Shown here: positions 22,035 through 28,932 of the stretch, in pieces
Layout of the letters: every line of letters begins with the position of its first letter
How positions within the stretch are numbered: position 1 is the first letter of the stretch
Virus record (IMG/VR): IMGVR_UViG_3300036830_000071
Coordinates: 1-29,891 of that record
Direction: 5' to 3' (one strand)
DNA: 29,891 nucleotides
DNA from: a virus
The notes under the pieces: model-generated
What the model was told of the DNA's origin: nothing
Databases searched by the model: none
Seen by the model: the letters and a program-made list of their open reading frames with translations, nothing else
Translations under genes and position numbers: made by a program

Positions 22035-22568
22035 GGCTCTTCGCCTCCTCATTCATCCGGTCGATGTACGCCTTGCACAGGTAGAAGTCGTACACGCTCA
22101 AAGCTTCCTGATCGGACGGCGACAAGTTCAACACTTCCATCAAGACGCAGAAGTAGCGCTCTCGGTCGTCGGCGACTCTGCTTTTGGGCTGCTGTCCTCA
22201 GGCATCTCCGCCAGCTGCCGCTCCAGAAGCTCCGTGACCTCAGCGCGCTTCTCGTTGGACAGGCCCTTGAGATTGCCCACCTGGTCTAGGAGGTCCGCGA
22301 TTTCCGCGCGCTCCATTTCCACAGTCAACTCGTCGACGTAGAAATCGGGCGTGTCATCCCACCGGAACATCGGGTGCTCAATCGTTTGGCACACCCACAG
22401 CAGGACTCTGCGGTGCTTGGCGTTACCCATGCGGACGCCGTTCAGCCAAGCGTCATAGGTCGCACCGGCGAGGGTTTCGATCCGCTCGGCTTGGGACACT
22501 TTCACTCTGCGCGGGTTGAACGTCCACGTCTGATTCTGGCCGGACTCCGGCTTGTAGCTGACAATCAC
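22027..22568 (-). CDS. Tail assembly chaperone, frameshifted long form (gpGT-like)
   Basis: A -1 shift on CCCAAAA (22188 down to 22182) joins 129 codons of the short form to a second frame that stays open for 51 more residues. It ends at TGA (22029-22027), giving about 180 aa in all. The new tail reads SRVADDRERYFCVLMEVLNL, then YDFYLCKAYIDRMNEEAKSRG, a plausible folded T domain. The stop lies just inside the tape-measure start. This layout is the conserved lambda-type G/GT arrangement. The coordinates given are the full span; the protein needs a join at the slippery site. Confidence 0.82.
22140..22568 (-). CDS. Tail assembly chaperone, short form (gpG-like)
   Basis: GTG 22568 follows TAGGAGCAA on the minus strand. 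The unshifted product has 142 aa: a beta-rich start (MIVSYKPESGQNQTWTFNP), a helical core (AERIETLAGATYDAWLNGVRMGNAKHRRVLLWV), and a charged helical end rich in Glu. The last residues (SSPKAESPTTESATSAS) look like a linker. By position, directly before the tape measure, it is the analogue of lambda gpG, which coats the tape measure during tail assembly. The -1 slippery site lies at codons 128-129. Confidence 0.8.
   Translation of the reverse strand: MIVSYKPESGQNQTWTFNPRRVKVSQAERIETLAGATYDAWLNGVRMGNAKHRRVLLWVCQTIEHPMFRWDDTPDFYVDELTVEMERAEIADLLDQVGNLKGLSNEKRAEVTELLERQLAEMPEDSSPKAESPTTESATSAS
22182..22188 (-). other. Programmed -1 ribosomal frameshift site
   Basis: On the minus strand the heptamer reads C CCA AAA in the zero frame, a canonical X-XXY-YYZ slippery sequence. 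After a -1 slip, decoding continues in the T frame. It lies 39 codons-worth of bases upstream of the zero-frame stop region's continuation and about 150 bases before the tape-measure start. I did not find a clear pseudoknot downstream by eye. Confidence 0.82.
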
Positions 22569-22589
22569 AACTTGCTCCTAGTTGTGTAG

Positions 22590-23078
22590 TTACGACTTGG
22601 ACCGTGCCGCGATCCGCTCCGCCATTTCAATCAATGCCTCGACGATCGCTTCCCGGTACTCCGGGAGATGCTCTTTCACCTTGTCGAACCAGCCCGGCGC
22701 GCCAACCTGGAAGACCTTAGGTGTGTTACCGAACACGGGGTGTTGCCAGCCACGCGCGTTCGTCGCAGCCGGTGCGGACTTGAACCCGCGAGGGTACTTG
22801 TTCTTCGCGGCCTTGATCGTCGCACCCGTGCTCTTACCCGTGTACGACACAGAGGGCTTGATAGCTTGGGCGATCGACTGGCGCAGCGGCTCCGTGTGCA
22901 CTGCCTTGGAAGGCATGGCCAGGATCGCCTGCTTGGCGTCATTGACGGCAGGGACCATGGCGGTCTTCAAGTTTTTGGTCAGTGACGTGCGAAGGGCCGC
23001 CCCGTCAGCCTCAGCTGTCAGAGCGGCCTTCACGGCCTGCATAGCTTTTTGGTCGATCGTCAAGACGATCCCGGGCAT
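22590..23078 (-). CDS. HK97 gp10-like / head-tail connector-like protein
   Basis: ATG 23078 overlaps the stop of the upstream gene (TAATG); 162 aa. The sequence (GIVLTIDQKAMQAVKAALTAE, then TAMVPAVNDAKQAILAMPSK, then a YPRGFKSAP stretch, then WQHPVFGNTPKVFQVGAPGWFDK, then a helical C-terminus) resembles the HK97-gp10 family. Its members act at the head-tail join or as tail-completion factors. Its location after the major tail genes, just before the chaperones, is unusual for this family, which normally sits before the tail terminator. Confidence 0.65.
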   Translation of the reverse strand: MPGIVLTIDQKAMQAVKAALTAEADGAALRTSLTKNLKTAMVPAVNDAKQAILAMPSKAVHTEPLRQSIAQAIKPSVSYTGKSTGATIKAAKNKYPRGFKSAPAATNARGWQHPVFGNTPKVFQVGAPGWFDKVKEHLPEYREAIVEALIEMAERIAARSKS

Positions 23079-23488
23079 TACGAGGTGGCGCGGGTAATCG
23101 CACCAGTCGTCGGCCAGGTGACGGACACAGTGTCGACGTCGCCGACCTTGCCCGTGATCGGGTTCCAGTCGGTGATCAGTACGCTGCCCGAGTAGTACGG
23201 GTTAGAAGTGCCGACAGCGTTCTGCGTACCCGCCACAGTGAAGGTGGCCACGGTGCCGAGAAGCGGCCACATAATGCTGTCAAGAGCTGACGCCGCGAAG
23301 TCGTTGTAGAGGTTCAGGACCAGCTTAGCGTCCTTCAGTCCGCCCAAGCGCTCATGCCATCCGAGGGACGCGTAGTTGGTAACGTCTTCGTCGGCAACAG
23401 TGATCTGAAGTTCAGCCTGGCTACAGTAAGTTTTCAGGTCGTTACTGGCGACCATAACGAGCTCGGCGGTGAGTACGAACTTTGCCAT
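23078..23488 (-). CDS. Major tail protein paralogue, short (136 aa)
   Basis: ATG 23488 follows GAAAGG (minus strand), giving 136 aa. It begins MAKFVLTAEL and carries DVTNYASLGWHERLGGLKDAKLVL, then ITDWNPITGKVGDVDTVSVTWPTTG. The same markers (MAKFVL, DVTNY, W-x-ERLGGL, GKVGDV, TWP) occur in the 247-aa protein at 23813-24556, so the two share descent. The beta-rich pattern is that of siphovirus tail tube proteins. Which copy forms the tube and which decorates or caps it cannot be decided from sequence. Confidence 0.7.
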   Translation of the reverse strand: MAKFVLTAELVMVASNDLKTYCSQAELQITVADEDVTNYASLGWHERLGGLKDAKLVLNLYNDFAASALDSIMWPLLGTVATFTVAGTQNAVGTSNPYYSGSVLITDWNPITGKVGDVDTVSVTWPTTGAITRATS

Positions 23489-23505
23489 TATAAACCTTTC
23501 AAGGA

Positions 23506-23799
23506 TTAGAAGAGGAAGCGCCCGCTGAGTTGCTGACCGCCGGGGGACACTGGTCCACTAAAGGTCACATTGACGTTCCCGAGCGTGTCCATGGTCCATC
23601 CCGTGACCGGGTAAGTTCCGGAAGTGTTCATGGCATAGATGGATGAGGGTAGGGGCAAATGCCCCCCATACAGCCCGACGGCCACTGCGGCACCGTAGTT
23701 TTGCCAGAAGGGGGCTTCAAGTATATTGAACTCGAACGTGGTTAGGGTGCCATCGCCCTGGATGAACATTTCGAAATCGAAGCAGGCATTGACAGCCAT
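23506..23799 (-). CDS. Small protein between two tail-tube-like genes, 97 aa
   Basis: I choose ATG 23799 with AAGGAAGAG just upstream, giving 97 aa; the frame is open much further upstream but overlaps the larger tail gene. The product is beta-rich (NACFDFEMFIQGDGTLTTFE, then YPVTGWTMDTLGNVNVTFSG) with a single Cys (Cys5). It lacks the markers of its neighbours. It may be a tail-tube decoration or stabilising domain, by position only. No family is recognised. Confidence 0.55.
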   Translation of the reverse strand: MAVNACFDFEMFIQGDGTLTTFEFNILEAPFWQNYGAAVAVGLYGGHLPLPSSIYAMNTSGTYPVTGWTMDTLGNVNVTFSGPVSPGGQQLSGRFLF

Positions 23800-23812
23800 G
23801 CGCTCTTCCTTT

Positions 23813-24556
23813 TCAGGCAATGCCGAATGAGACGGCTGCGAGGAAACTGGGGGACGAACCTGTGATAGTCCACGAGGCGCGCCAGAAAGTGTCCGTGATC
23901 GCGCCGGGCGTGCGGAGAATCTGACCGCCAACGGCGGTAGCTGCAGTGAACGAGATGCGGGCAGTGGGAGAACCGAATCCGACCAGGGCCGCACTCTGGA
24001 TAACCATGGTGATCGTGGGCGTGGACGTCCCCGCGACAGAGAACACGTGGAAGTCCGCATAGATGTTCTGCCCCGCTGCGACCGCACCAAGCTGGGTGAT
24101 CGTGCCCGTGCCCGTGGACGTCAGAGCCGTCCCCGCCGGTGCAGCGAAGATGCCCTTCACCAGGGGCCAGGTGGACATGACGTCCAGGCTGTAACCCGCG
24201 ACGTCCCCAACCTTGCCCATGATCGGCTGGTAGTCAGTCTCCAGCATGTTCGTGAAGTAGCACGGAGCCGCATCCAACGCGCCCGCAGGGGCGATCGTGA
24301 TGCCGCCCGCGAGGCCCAGGTTCGCCCATGACGTGTCGTCGACCAGGGGGGCAGTAGTCGTGCCCGCCTCCCAGTAGCCTTGGGCCTTGATCTCCGCAGT
24401 GCCAAGACCGCCCAAGCGCTCTTTCCACAGGTTGGAGTTGTAGTTCGTCACGTCGACGTCCGCCTTGTTGGCGGTCAACGTCGCAGTGTTCGTGTCGCCC
24501 GAGAGGTCAGTGCCGCCCGCGTAGAGGCGGACATTGTTGAGCACGAACTTCGCCAT
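23813..24556 (-). CDS. Major tail protein-like, 247 aa
   Basis: ATG 24556 overlaps the upstream stop (TAATG), giving 247 aa. The N-terminal ~135 residues have the tail-tube pattern (MAKFVLNNVRLYAGGTDLSG, DVDVTNYNSNLWKERLGGLG, DYQPIMGKVGDVAGYSLDVMSTWPLVKG) shared with the 136-aa protein. The remaining ~110 residues form a separate Thr/Ala/Ile-rich beta domain (NIYADFHVFSVAGTSTPTITMVIQ, ITDTFWRASWTI) like those added to tail tubes as outward decorations. It is the more complete of the two and the likelier tube subunit. Confidence 0.72.
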   Translation of the reverse strand: MAKFVLNNVRLYAGGTDLSGDTNTATLTANKADVDVTNYNSNLWKERLGGLGTAEIKAQGYWEAGTTTAPLVDDTSWANLGLAGGITIAPAGALDAAPCYFTNMLETDYQPIMGKVGDVAGYSLDVMSTWPLVKGIFAAPAGTALTSTGTGTITQLGAVAAGQNIYADFHVFSVAGTSTPTITMVIQSAALVGFGSPTARISFTAATAVGGQILRTPGAITDTFWRASWTITGSSPSFLAAVSFGIA

Positions 24557-24996
24557 TAGATCTGCCCGCTTCCTACAACCATGAGGGTCCAAGAGGCGCC
24601 CAGGAAGGTTGCATCCCCGAGCTTGAAGTACTGGTACGCGTTCACTTCAGACACCCAACAGTCATCGAAGATGCCCAGATAAGCCGTGCCGCCGTACTGC
24701 TCACGGCCCGACTCGATCGCTGCCTTGACGGACAGCGGGCCCGTACCGTGAATGTACTGGTCCAGGTTCACCTGCGACGCGATGTCGTCGGCGCGGGAAA
24801 CCACTAGCGTGACCTCAAAGTTGATCTGCTCGAAACCGTGCGGGCCATACGCCTTGTCGTACTGGATCTGCGTGGGGCGAAGCCACACCATCGGCTCCGT
24901 AGCCATGTCGGGTACGTACCAGACTGACGTCAGGGGCGCCGGGATAACTGAGGTAATCTGGTTCGAGATCGCTTGCCTGACTGCGGTAATGTCCAT
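24556..24996 (-). CDS. Tail terminator protein
   Basis: ATG 24996 overlaps the adaptor stop (TGATG); 146 aa. It has an N-terminal helix (DITAVRQAISNQITSVIP), then a strand-rich core (PMVWLRPTQIQYDKAYGPHGFEQINFEVTLVVSRADD), a helix (GPLSVKAAIESGREQYGG) and a last strand (GASWTLMVVGSG). The helix-then-beta layout and the place between head-tail adaptor and major tail protein fit the tail terminator that caps the tube and joins it to the head. Confidence 0.7.
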   Translation of the reverse strand: MDITAVRQAISNQITSVIPAPLTSVWYVPDMATEPMVWLRPTQIQYDKAYGPHGFEQINFEVTLVVSRADDIASQVNLDQYIHGTGPLSVKAAIESGREQYGGTAYLGIFDDCWVSEVNAYQYFKLGDATFLGASWTLMVVGSGQI

Positions 24997-25619
24997 CAGG
25001 CAAACCCGCCGTACTTGCGGTACGGGCCGATCAGAGCGTCCACATCAGGGTCAATACGCGCAACGCGCACCGTGCCCCATTCCGCATTGCCCAGGACACC
25101 TTCCGGCGAATCCTTCCGCCTGTAGAGACGGGCAGCTTGGATGTATGTCGCTTGGATAATGTCGTCTGGCACATAGGGCCATCCCCAAATCGCGGTCACA
25201 CGCAACTGGATGTACGGGTCAATGATCGTACCAATCGGGCGGCGCAACAGGGTGACGGGCCAGCCAAGAGCGAAAGCATTGTCAGGGGACAGGACATAGT
25301 CATTCGTGATGTCGGTCCACAGCTGCGAACCGGTGTGGTTCCAGGAAGTGAAACCTTCCTCAATGATCATGCCGTCCGTGGACCCGATGTCGTCGACCTG
25401 GATGCCGCCACCGGACACATACCAGACCTCGCGCCGCTCGGGCGTGTAGATCCGCTGCGAGACGGCGTCGTCAAGGTAGAAGCGGCGGCCGCACATCCGG
25501 TCGATGTACCGGGACGCGCTGGACAGGGTCATCGTCAGCAGGTTGTCACGGGTGGTATCCGTGATGCTCAACAGCTGCTTGAGGGTGGCTACGTCTCCGT
25601 AGGGCGGTGGAGGGCTCAC
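24996..25619 (-). CDS. Head-to-tail adaptor (HK97 gp6-like)
   Basis: GTG 25619 overlaps the stop of the small Cys peptide (GTGA); 207 aa. The N-terminal helices (VATLKQLLSITDTTRDNLLTMTLSSASRYIDRMCGRRFY) are a clear gp6-type signature. They are followed by a beta middle (VWYVSGGGIQVDDIGSTDGM) and a helical C-terminus (PDDIIQATYIQAARLYRRKDSPEG). Such proteins form the ring below the portal. Its order after the capsid gene agrees. Confidence 0.82.
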   Translation of the reverse strand: MSPPPPYGDVATLKQLLSITDTTRDNLLTMTLSSASRYIDRMCGRRFYLDDAVSQRIYTPERREVWYVSGGGIQVDDIGSTDGMIIEEGFTSWNHTGSQLWTDITNDYVLSPDNAFALGWPVTLLRRPIGTIIDPYIQLRVTAIWGWPYVPDDIIQATYIQAARLYRRKDSPEGVLGNAEWGTVRVARIDPDVDALIGPYRKYGGFA

Positions 25620-25744
25620 GCTTTGTCCGTCTCTTTGCTACGGCGGTCTTGCGGCTTCGCGCTACGGTCCTGCAACTTCGATGCCCGCTCTTCCTTGGCA
25701 ACACACACGCGGCAGTTGGCCGCACAACTAGGCTTGCCACACAT
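25616..25744 (-). CDS. Small Cys-rich peptide, 42 aa
   Basis: ATG 25744 follows TAGGAG on the minus strand, and the frame ends at TGA (25618-25616), overlapping the adaptor GTG. The peptide starts MCGKPSCAANCRVCVAKEER, with cysteines at residues 2, 7, 11 and 14 (C-x4-C-x3-C-x2-C), which may form a metal knuckle. The rest is very basic and polar (Lys/Arg/Asp/Ser). The ribosome site, the start/stop overlap and the ordered cysteines argue that it is real. Its role between capsid and adaptor genes is unknown. Confidence 0.6.
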   Translation of the reverse strand: MCGKPSCAANCRVCVAKEERASKLQDRSAKPQDRRSKETDKA

Positions 25745-25761
25745 ATGCACTCCTAAGGAAG

Positions 25762-25793
25762 GTGGGGCGCCCCGGGTTACCGAGACGCCCCAC
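25762..25793 (-). terminator. Hairpin after the major capsid gene
   Basis: GTGGGGCG (25762-25769) and CGCCCCAC (25786-25793) pair perfectly. The stem continues inside with five more pairs (CTCGG with CCGGG, including a G-U pair) around a TAAC loop on the minus strand. It lies 14 bases after the capsid stop and just before the ribosome site of the 42-aa gene. There is no U-tract. It may reduce read-through or protect the capsid mRNA 3' end so that capsid protein is made in excess. Confidence 0.7.
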
Positions 25794-25807
25794 AGAACTA
25801 CCTACGA

Positions 25808-27235
25808 TCAGCCACCCGCGCCGAGGAAGGCGGGAGTGACAAGGCCAGTTCCAGAGATCTTCTGGTGAGCGCTGAAGCCGCCAGACTGGTACCGGTCGAA
25901 CGTGTAAGCCCAGTACATGTACATGACGAACAGAACGCCCAGGGAAGCAGCGTTGGTCTGCTCGGCGCGAATCATGACAGGAGCCGTGGGGTCTTCCCAG
26001 ACAATCGCCTCGCGGCGGTTGACAACGTAAATCTCGTCCTGGTTGGTGCCGCCCCCAAGGTTGGTCGGGATGTTGTTGTCAACGATGACGTTCAGGCCCG
26101 CGTAGTTGCCACGGTAGCCGGGGCCGTAGTTGGCCACAGCGTCCTCACCAGCGGTGAGGTAGCGGCTGTTCGGAGCCTGCGACAGGAACGGGAACGAAGT
26201 GCCCGAGCCCGAGTTGATCGAGGCCCAACGACGCGAGTGCATGATGGCGAGTTGGTCGCCTTCCTGCGTGTCCAACAGGACACTCTCAACGTTGCTGCGC
26301 GCCTCAAGCATCGCCGCGTAGCAAGCCGCACTACCCGGGGTGACATAGGTCGTGATCGGGTTGAAACGGTTGGTCGCGCCAGTAACAGCCTGGTTGATGA
26401 AGAGCGAGTCTTGCTTCGAATACATGGTCCGCATCAGGTCGTCCAGGGTGACCTCTTCGGCGCCAGTGCTGCGCTCGATCGCCTGACGAGACATGACCTG
26501 CTGAGCGGCCAGAGTCTGAACCGGGATCGTCAACAGGGTGTCGGCCAGGTCCTGGTCCGAAACCGCGTTGTTCTGCGGGGCCTGCACGTCGGCAGAGGCG
26601 CCCGTGGTGATCCGGGAAATGTTGACAACCATGCCCTGGGCGGGCAGGTCCATCTGACGGGCAGCGCTGATGAAGGGCTTCATGGCCTTGGCGTTCGGGG
26701 CGTAGAAGTCAGTCAGGTACTGCGGGACAGTCAGACCGACGAACGAGCCAGTGGAAGTCGCACGCTCGGCCCAACGGGTACCGGCACGCTCAACCATCTC
26801 CTCCTGCATGTGACGGTTCAGGCGGTCGTTGGCGCCAAAGGCACCCACGGCCGAACCGGCCAGGTCAGCAAGGAAAGTCTTACCCTTGGGGTCGTTACCC
26901 GGGTGGTAAGTGCGCTCCTCGCGGCCCACGCGGGCAACGTTGTCGTAAGCAGGCTTGGCCGCGCCAGTCGCACGCAGCTCCTTGCTCATCTTGGTAGCGG
27001 CAGCGTCCGAACGCATGTCAGCCTCAAGCTGAACAATGCGCGCGTTGCGCAGCTCAACCCGGGCGTCGATCTCGGACTTCTTGCTGCGAAGCTTCTCGAC
27101 CTTGGCGCCGGAAACCTCTTCGCCCTTGACCTCGGCGCCGCGCAGCTCTGCCAGCTTGGCAGTAGCCTTCGCACGCGCTTCAAGGTCCGTGGCGTTCTCA
27201 ACCCGAAGGCTGGAAACCAGGTCCTGCAGATTCAT
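25808..27235 (-). CDS. Major capsid protein (HK97 fold)
   Basis: I choose ATG 27235 after AAGGACC, giving 475 aa; an ATG at 27274 in the same frame overlaps the stop of the HNH gene and is less likely. Residues ~1-90 form a charged helical delta/scaffold domain (LEARAKATAKLAELRG, KLRSKKSEIDARVELRNARIVQLEADMRSD), which the protease downstream in the head module would remove. The body shows HK97 features: GTRWAERATSTGSFVGLTVPQYLTDFY, then QVMSRQAIERST, then DDLMRTMYSKQDSLFINQ, then LAIMHSRRWASI. The C-terminus (WEDPTAPVMIRAEQTNAASLGVLFVMYMYWAYTFDRYQSG) is typical of actinobacteriophage capsids. Confidence 0.9.
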   Translation of the reverse strand: MNLQDLVSSLRVENATDLEARAKATAKLAELRGAEVKGEEVSGAKVEKLRSKKSEIDARVELRNARIVQLEADMRSDAAATKMSKELRATGAAKPAYDNVARVGREERTYHPGNDPKGKTFLADLAGSAVGAFGANDRLNRHMQEEMVERAGTRWAERATSTGSFVGLTVPQYLTDFYAPNAKAMKPFISAARQMDLPAQGMVVNISRITTGASADVQAPQNNAVSDQDLADTLLTIPVQTLAAQQVMSRQAIERSTGAEEVTLDDLMRTMYSKQDSLFINQAVTGATNRFNPITTYVTPGSAACYAAMLEARSNVESVLLDTQEGDQLAIMHSRRWASINSGSGTSFPFLSQAPNSRYLTAGEDAVANYGPGYRGNYAGLNVIVDNNIPTNLGGGTNQDEIYVVNRREAIVWEDPTAPVMIRAEQTNAASLGVLFVMYMYWAYTFDRYQSGGFSAHQKISGTGLVTPAFLGAGG

Positions 27236-27270
27236 CTTATGGTCCTTAGTTGGTGAGTCGATAAGGTTTG

Positions 27271-27702
27271 TCAAACTGGCATCGTCAGGTCAGCGCTCAC
27301 GCGGCGACGCGACTCACCCTTGTGCGCTTCGGCATAAAGCGCTAGTCCCCGGATGCGCTCCGGATTCTCTTTCAGCAGTCCCAATGCCATATTGCAGGGA
27401 CCGCAAAGCAATGCTCTTACTAGTCCAGTGTCATGCGAGTGGTCTACCACCAAAGGCTTGTCGTCGGCACCGCACACGGCACACCCGAAATTCTGGGATG
27501 ACTCCATTTGACGAAAGTCTTCCAGAGATATGCCGTAGAGTCGCCGCAGCTTCTCGTTCTTCTTGCGCTCGGGATTTCTTGTCGCCACCTCATGTGCCCG
27601 GCAACACGACTTGCACCAGGACATGTATCCGTCGCGCCCGCGAGAATGTGGATAGAACTGGTCGAACGGCAGTTCCTGCTGGCACTGGGTACAGGTCTTC
27701 AT
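27271..27702 (-). CDS. Endonuclease VII-like nuclease inserted in the head operon
   Basis: ATG 27702 overlaps the protease stop (ATGA); 143 aa. The N-terminal zinc knuckle uses Cys4/Cys7 and Cys30/Cys33. The core uses Cys74/Cys77 and Cys100/Cys103, with catalytic VVDHSHDTGL (Asp87, His88, His90) and RALLCGPCNMALGLL. Its layout equals the 145-aa protein at 11655-12092, so the two are likely paralogues or came from the same mobile family. It splits the usual protease-capsid gene pair, which suggests insertion of a homing endonuclease. Confidence 0.85.
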   Translation of the reverse strand: MKTCTQCQQELPFDQFYPHSRGRDGYMSWCKSCCRAHEVATRNPERKKNEKLRRLYGISLEDFRQMESSQNFGCAVCGADDKPLVVDHSHDTGLVRALLCGPCNMALGLLKENPERIRGLALYAEAHKGESRRRVSADLTMPV

Positions 27703-28457
27703 CTCAGATCGGAATCCTTCACAATGAATTTCCTGGATGCCTTGGGAGTTGCGCTCTCCGCGCGAGCCGACAAACCGGCAAACGTATTCGGGTTAGCGCC
27801 ATAGCCCACAATGGAGACGTCGCCCCGCTGCAGGTTCGCGCTATTGATGACGAACTGCGAGAAGTCCGGGGACCACTCGCCACTAGTAATCTCAAAGCGG
27901 AAGGACATCTCAGACACCAGGCCCGAGGCGATCTTGGGCATGATGTACTGAACGTCAATATCGGCCGGGTCGAGCTGCGCCCGACACACAAGGCCAAGGT
28001 CAGTCTCAGCTAGCATCAACGCGCCAGGCTGACCCCACGGGATAGTCGTCCGTGCGATACGCTGAATCGTGTTGTGCTCGATAACCAGGGGGACATCCAG
28101 CTGGTCGCCCAGGGACAGGGACTGCTGGAACGCACCCTTAGCCACAGACTCCGTGTACGGGCCGCACTGGTCATACATCTCGTAAGGCGAGTCCGTACTG
28201 GACGCAAGCCCGACGAAGAAAATGGAATCAATGTCAGTCGGGCTGGACTCGTCGGACACCCAAGCCCCGCCAGTAGGCACCATTCCGGGGGCGGGCGAAA
28301 TCGCCCCGCCACCCATCAGCCGCATTTCCATCTGCGCCGGGAAGTACGCAGCAGGGCGCCCACCATGGGACACGAACGAGCGGCGCTGCGACGGACGGTC
28401 CGCGCGAGCACGGTACAGGTCACGCCTCTTCTGCGCGGCAGCTCTCATCTCATCCAT
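27699..28457 (-). CDS. Capsid maturation protease (HK97 prohead protease-like)
   Basis: I choose ATG 28457 (overlap of 8 bases with the upstream gene, GAGG just upstream), giving 252 aa; ATG 28448 is the alternative. The core has IFFVGLASSTDSPYEMYDQCGPYTESVAKGAFQQSL, a pattern of S78 prohead proteases. The candidate catalytic His is in VPLVIEHNTIQRIART and the candidate Ser in GLVSEMSFRFEI, matching the H...S order of the family. It would cut the capsid delta domain during maturation. The N-terminal ~50 residues are basic and may be propeptide. Confidence 0.8.
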   Translation of the reverse strand: MDEMRAAAQKRRDLYRARADRPSQRRSFVSHGGRPAAYFPAQMEMRLMGGGAISPAPGMVPTGGAWVSDESSPTDIDSIFFVGLASSTDSPYEMYDQCGPYTESVAKGAFQQSLSLGDQLDVPLVIEHNTIQRIARTTIPWGQPGALMLAETDLGLVCRAQLDPADIDVQYIMPKIASGLVSEMSFRFEITSGEWSPDFSQFVINSANLQRGDVSIVGYGANPNTFAGLSARAESATPKASRKFIVKDSDLR

Positions 28458-28932
28458 TAGCCCTCGGACTCTCCAACGCGCTCCAGTCGACAACCGCCAG
28501 GACACAGGACACCATGGCGTCCGGATCCCGCAAATAGCAGGCGGACACGCGGTGATAGCCGTCCGCCACGATCAGCGGGATGCCCCTGAACAGGTCACCC
28601 TGGATCAGGAACACGGGGGGAAGAGTGACCTCGTCCTTGATGTTCCCGATCTCCTTCTTGACACCCGGGTCGGAATCGTCCACGGGATGCAGCCGCGATG
28701 CACGCAAGATGTCGTTAGCTCTCGCCTGCGTGACCTTACCTGTCTTTAGCTTGGCGATAAGTGCGTCTACAACGTCACTAGGGAAACATAAAGTCAGGTA
28801 GTTCGTGGCTCCGGTGAAGTCCTTAGCCAGGGGCTTCGGCGCGAAGATCGGATCCTTCTTGCGGAGCACATCCGAATTCGGATCAATGTACTGCACGGGA
28901 CGCGGAGTCGCGTGAACGACAACAGTCGGCAT
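28450..28932 (-). CDS. ParB-like fold protein in the head operon
   Basis: ATG 28932 overlaps the portal stop (TAATG); 160 aa. The C-terminal half carries the ParB/sulfiredoxin-like core: VTLPPVFLIQGDLFRGIPLIVADGYHRVSACYLRD, with DGYHR at residues 124-128, the counterpart of the D-G-x-H-R site in ParB-type ATP/CTP-binding proteins. The helical middle (SDVVDALIAKLKTGKVTQARANDILRAS) is not the usual ParB HTH. A gene of this type between portal and protease could be a nuclease, a kinase-like sulfiredoxin relative or a packaging factor. The function is inferred only from fold. Confidence 0.65.
   Translation of the reverse strand: MPTVVVHATPRPVQYIDPNSDVLRKKDPIFAPKPLAKDFTGATNYLTLCFPSDVVDALIAKLKTGKVTQARANDILRASRLHPVDDSDPGVKKEIGNIKDEVTLPPVFLIQGDLFRGIPLIVADGYHRVSACYLRDPDAMVSCVLAVVDWSALESPRANG

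Noticed and set aside
25865-27256. 463-codon open frame on the + strand
   Set aside because: It is antisense to the major capsid gene over its full length, Arg/Val/Gly-rich and without a ribosome site; a codon-bias shadow.
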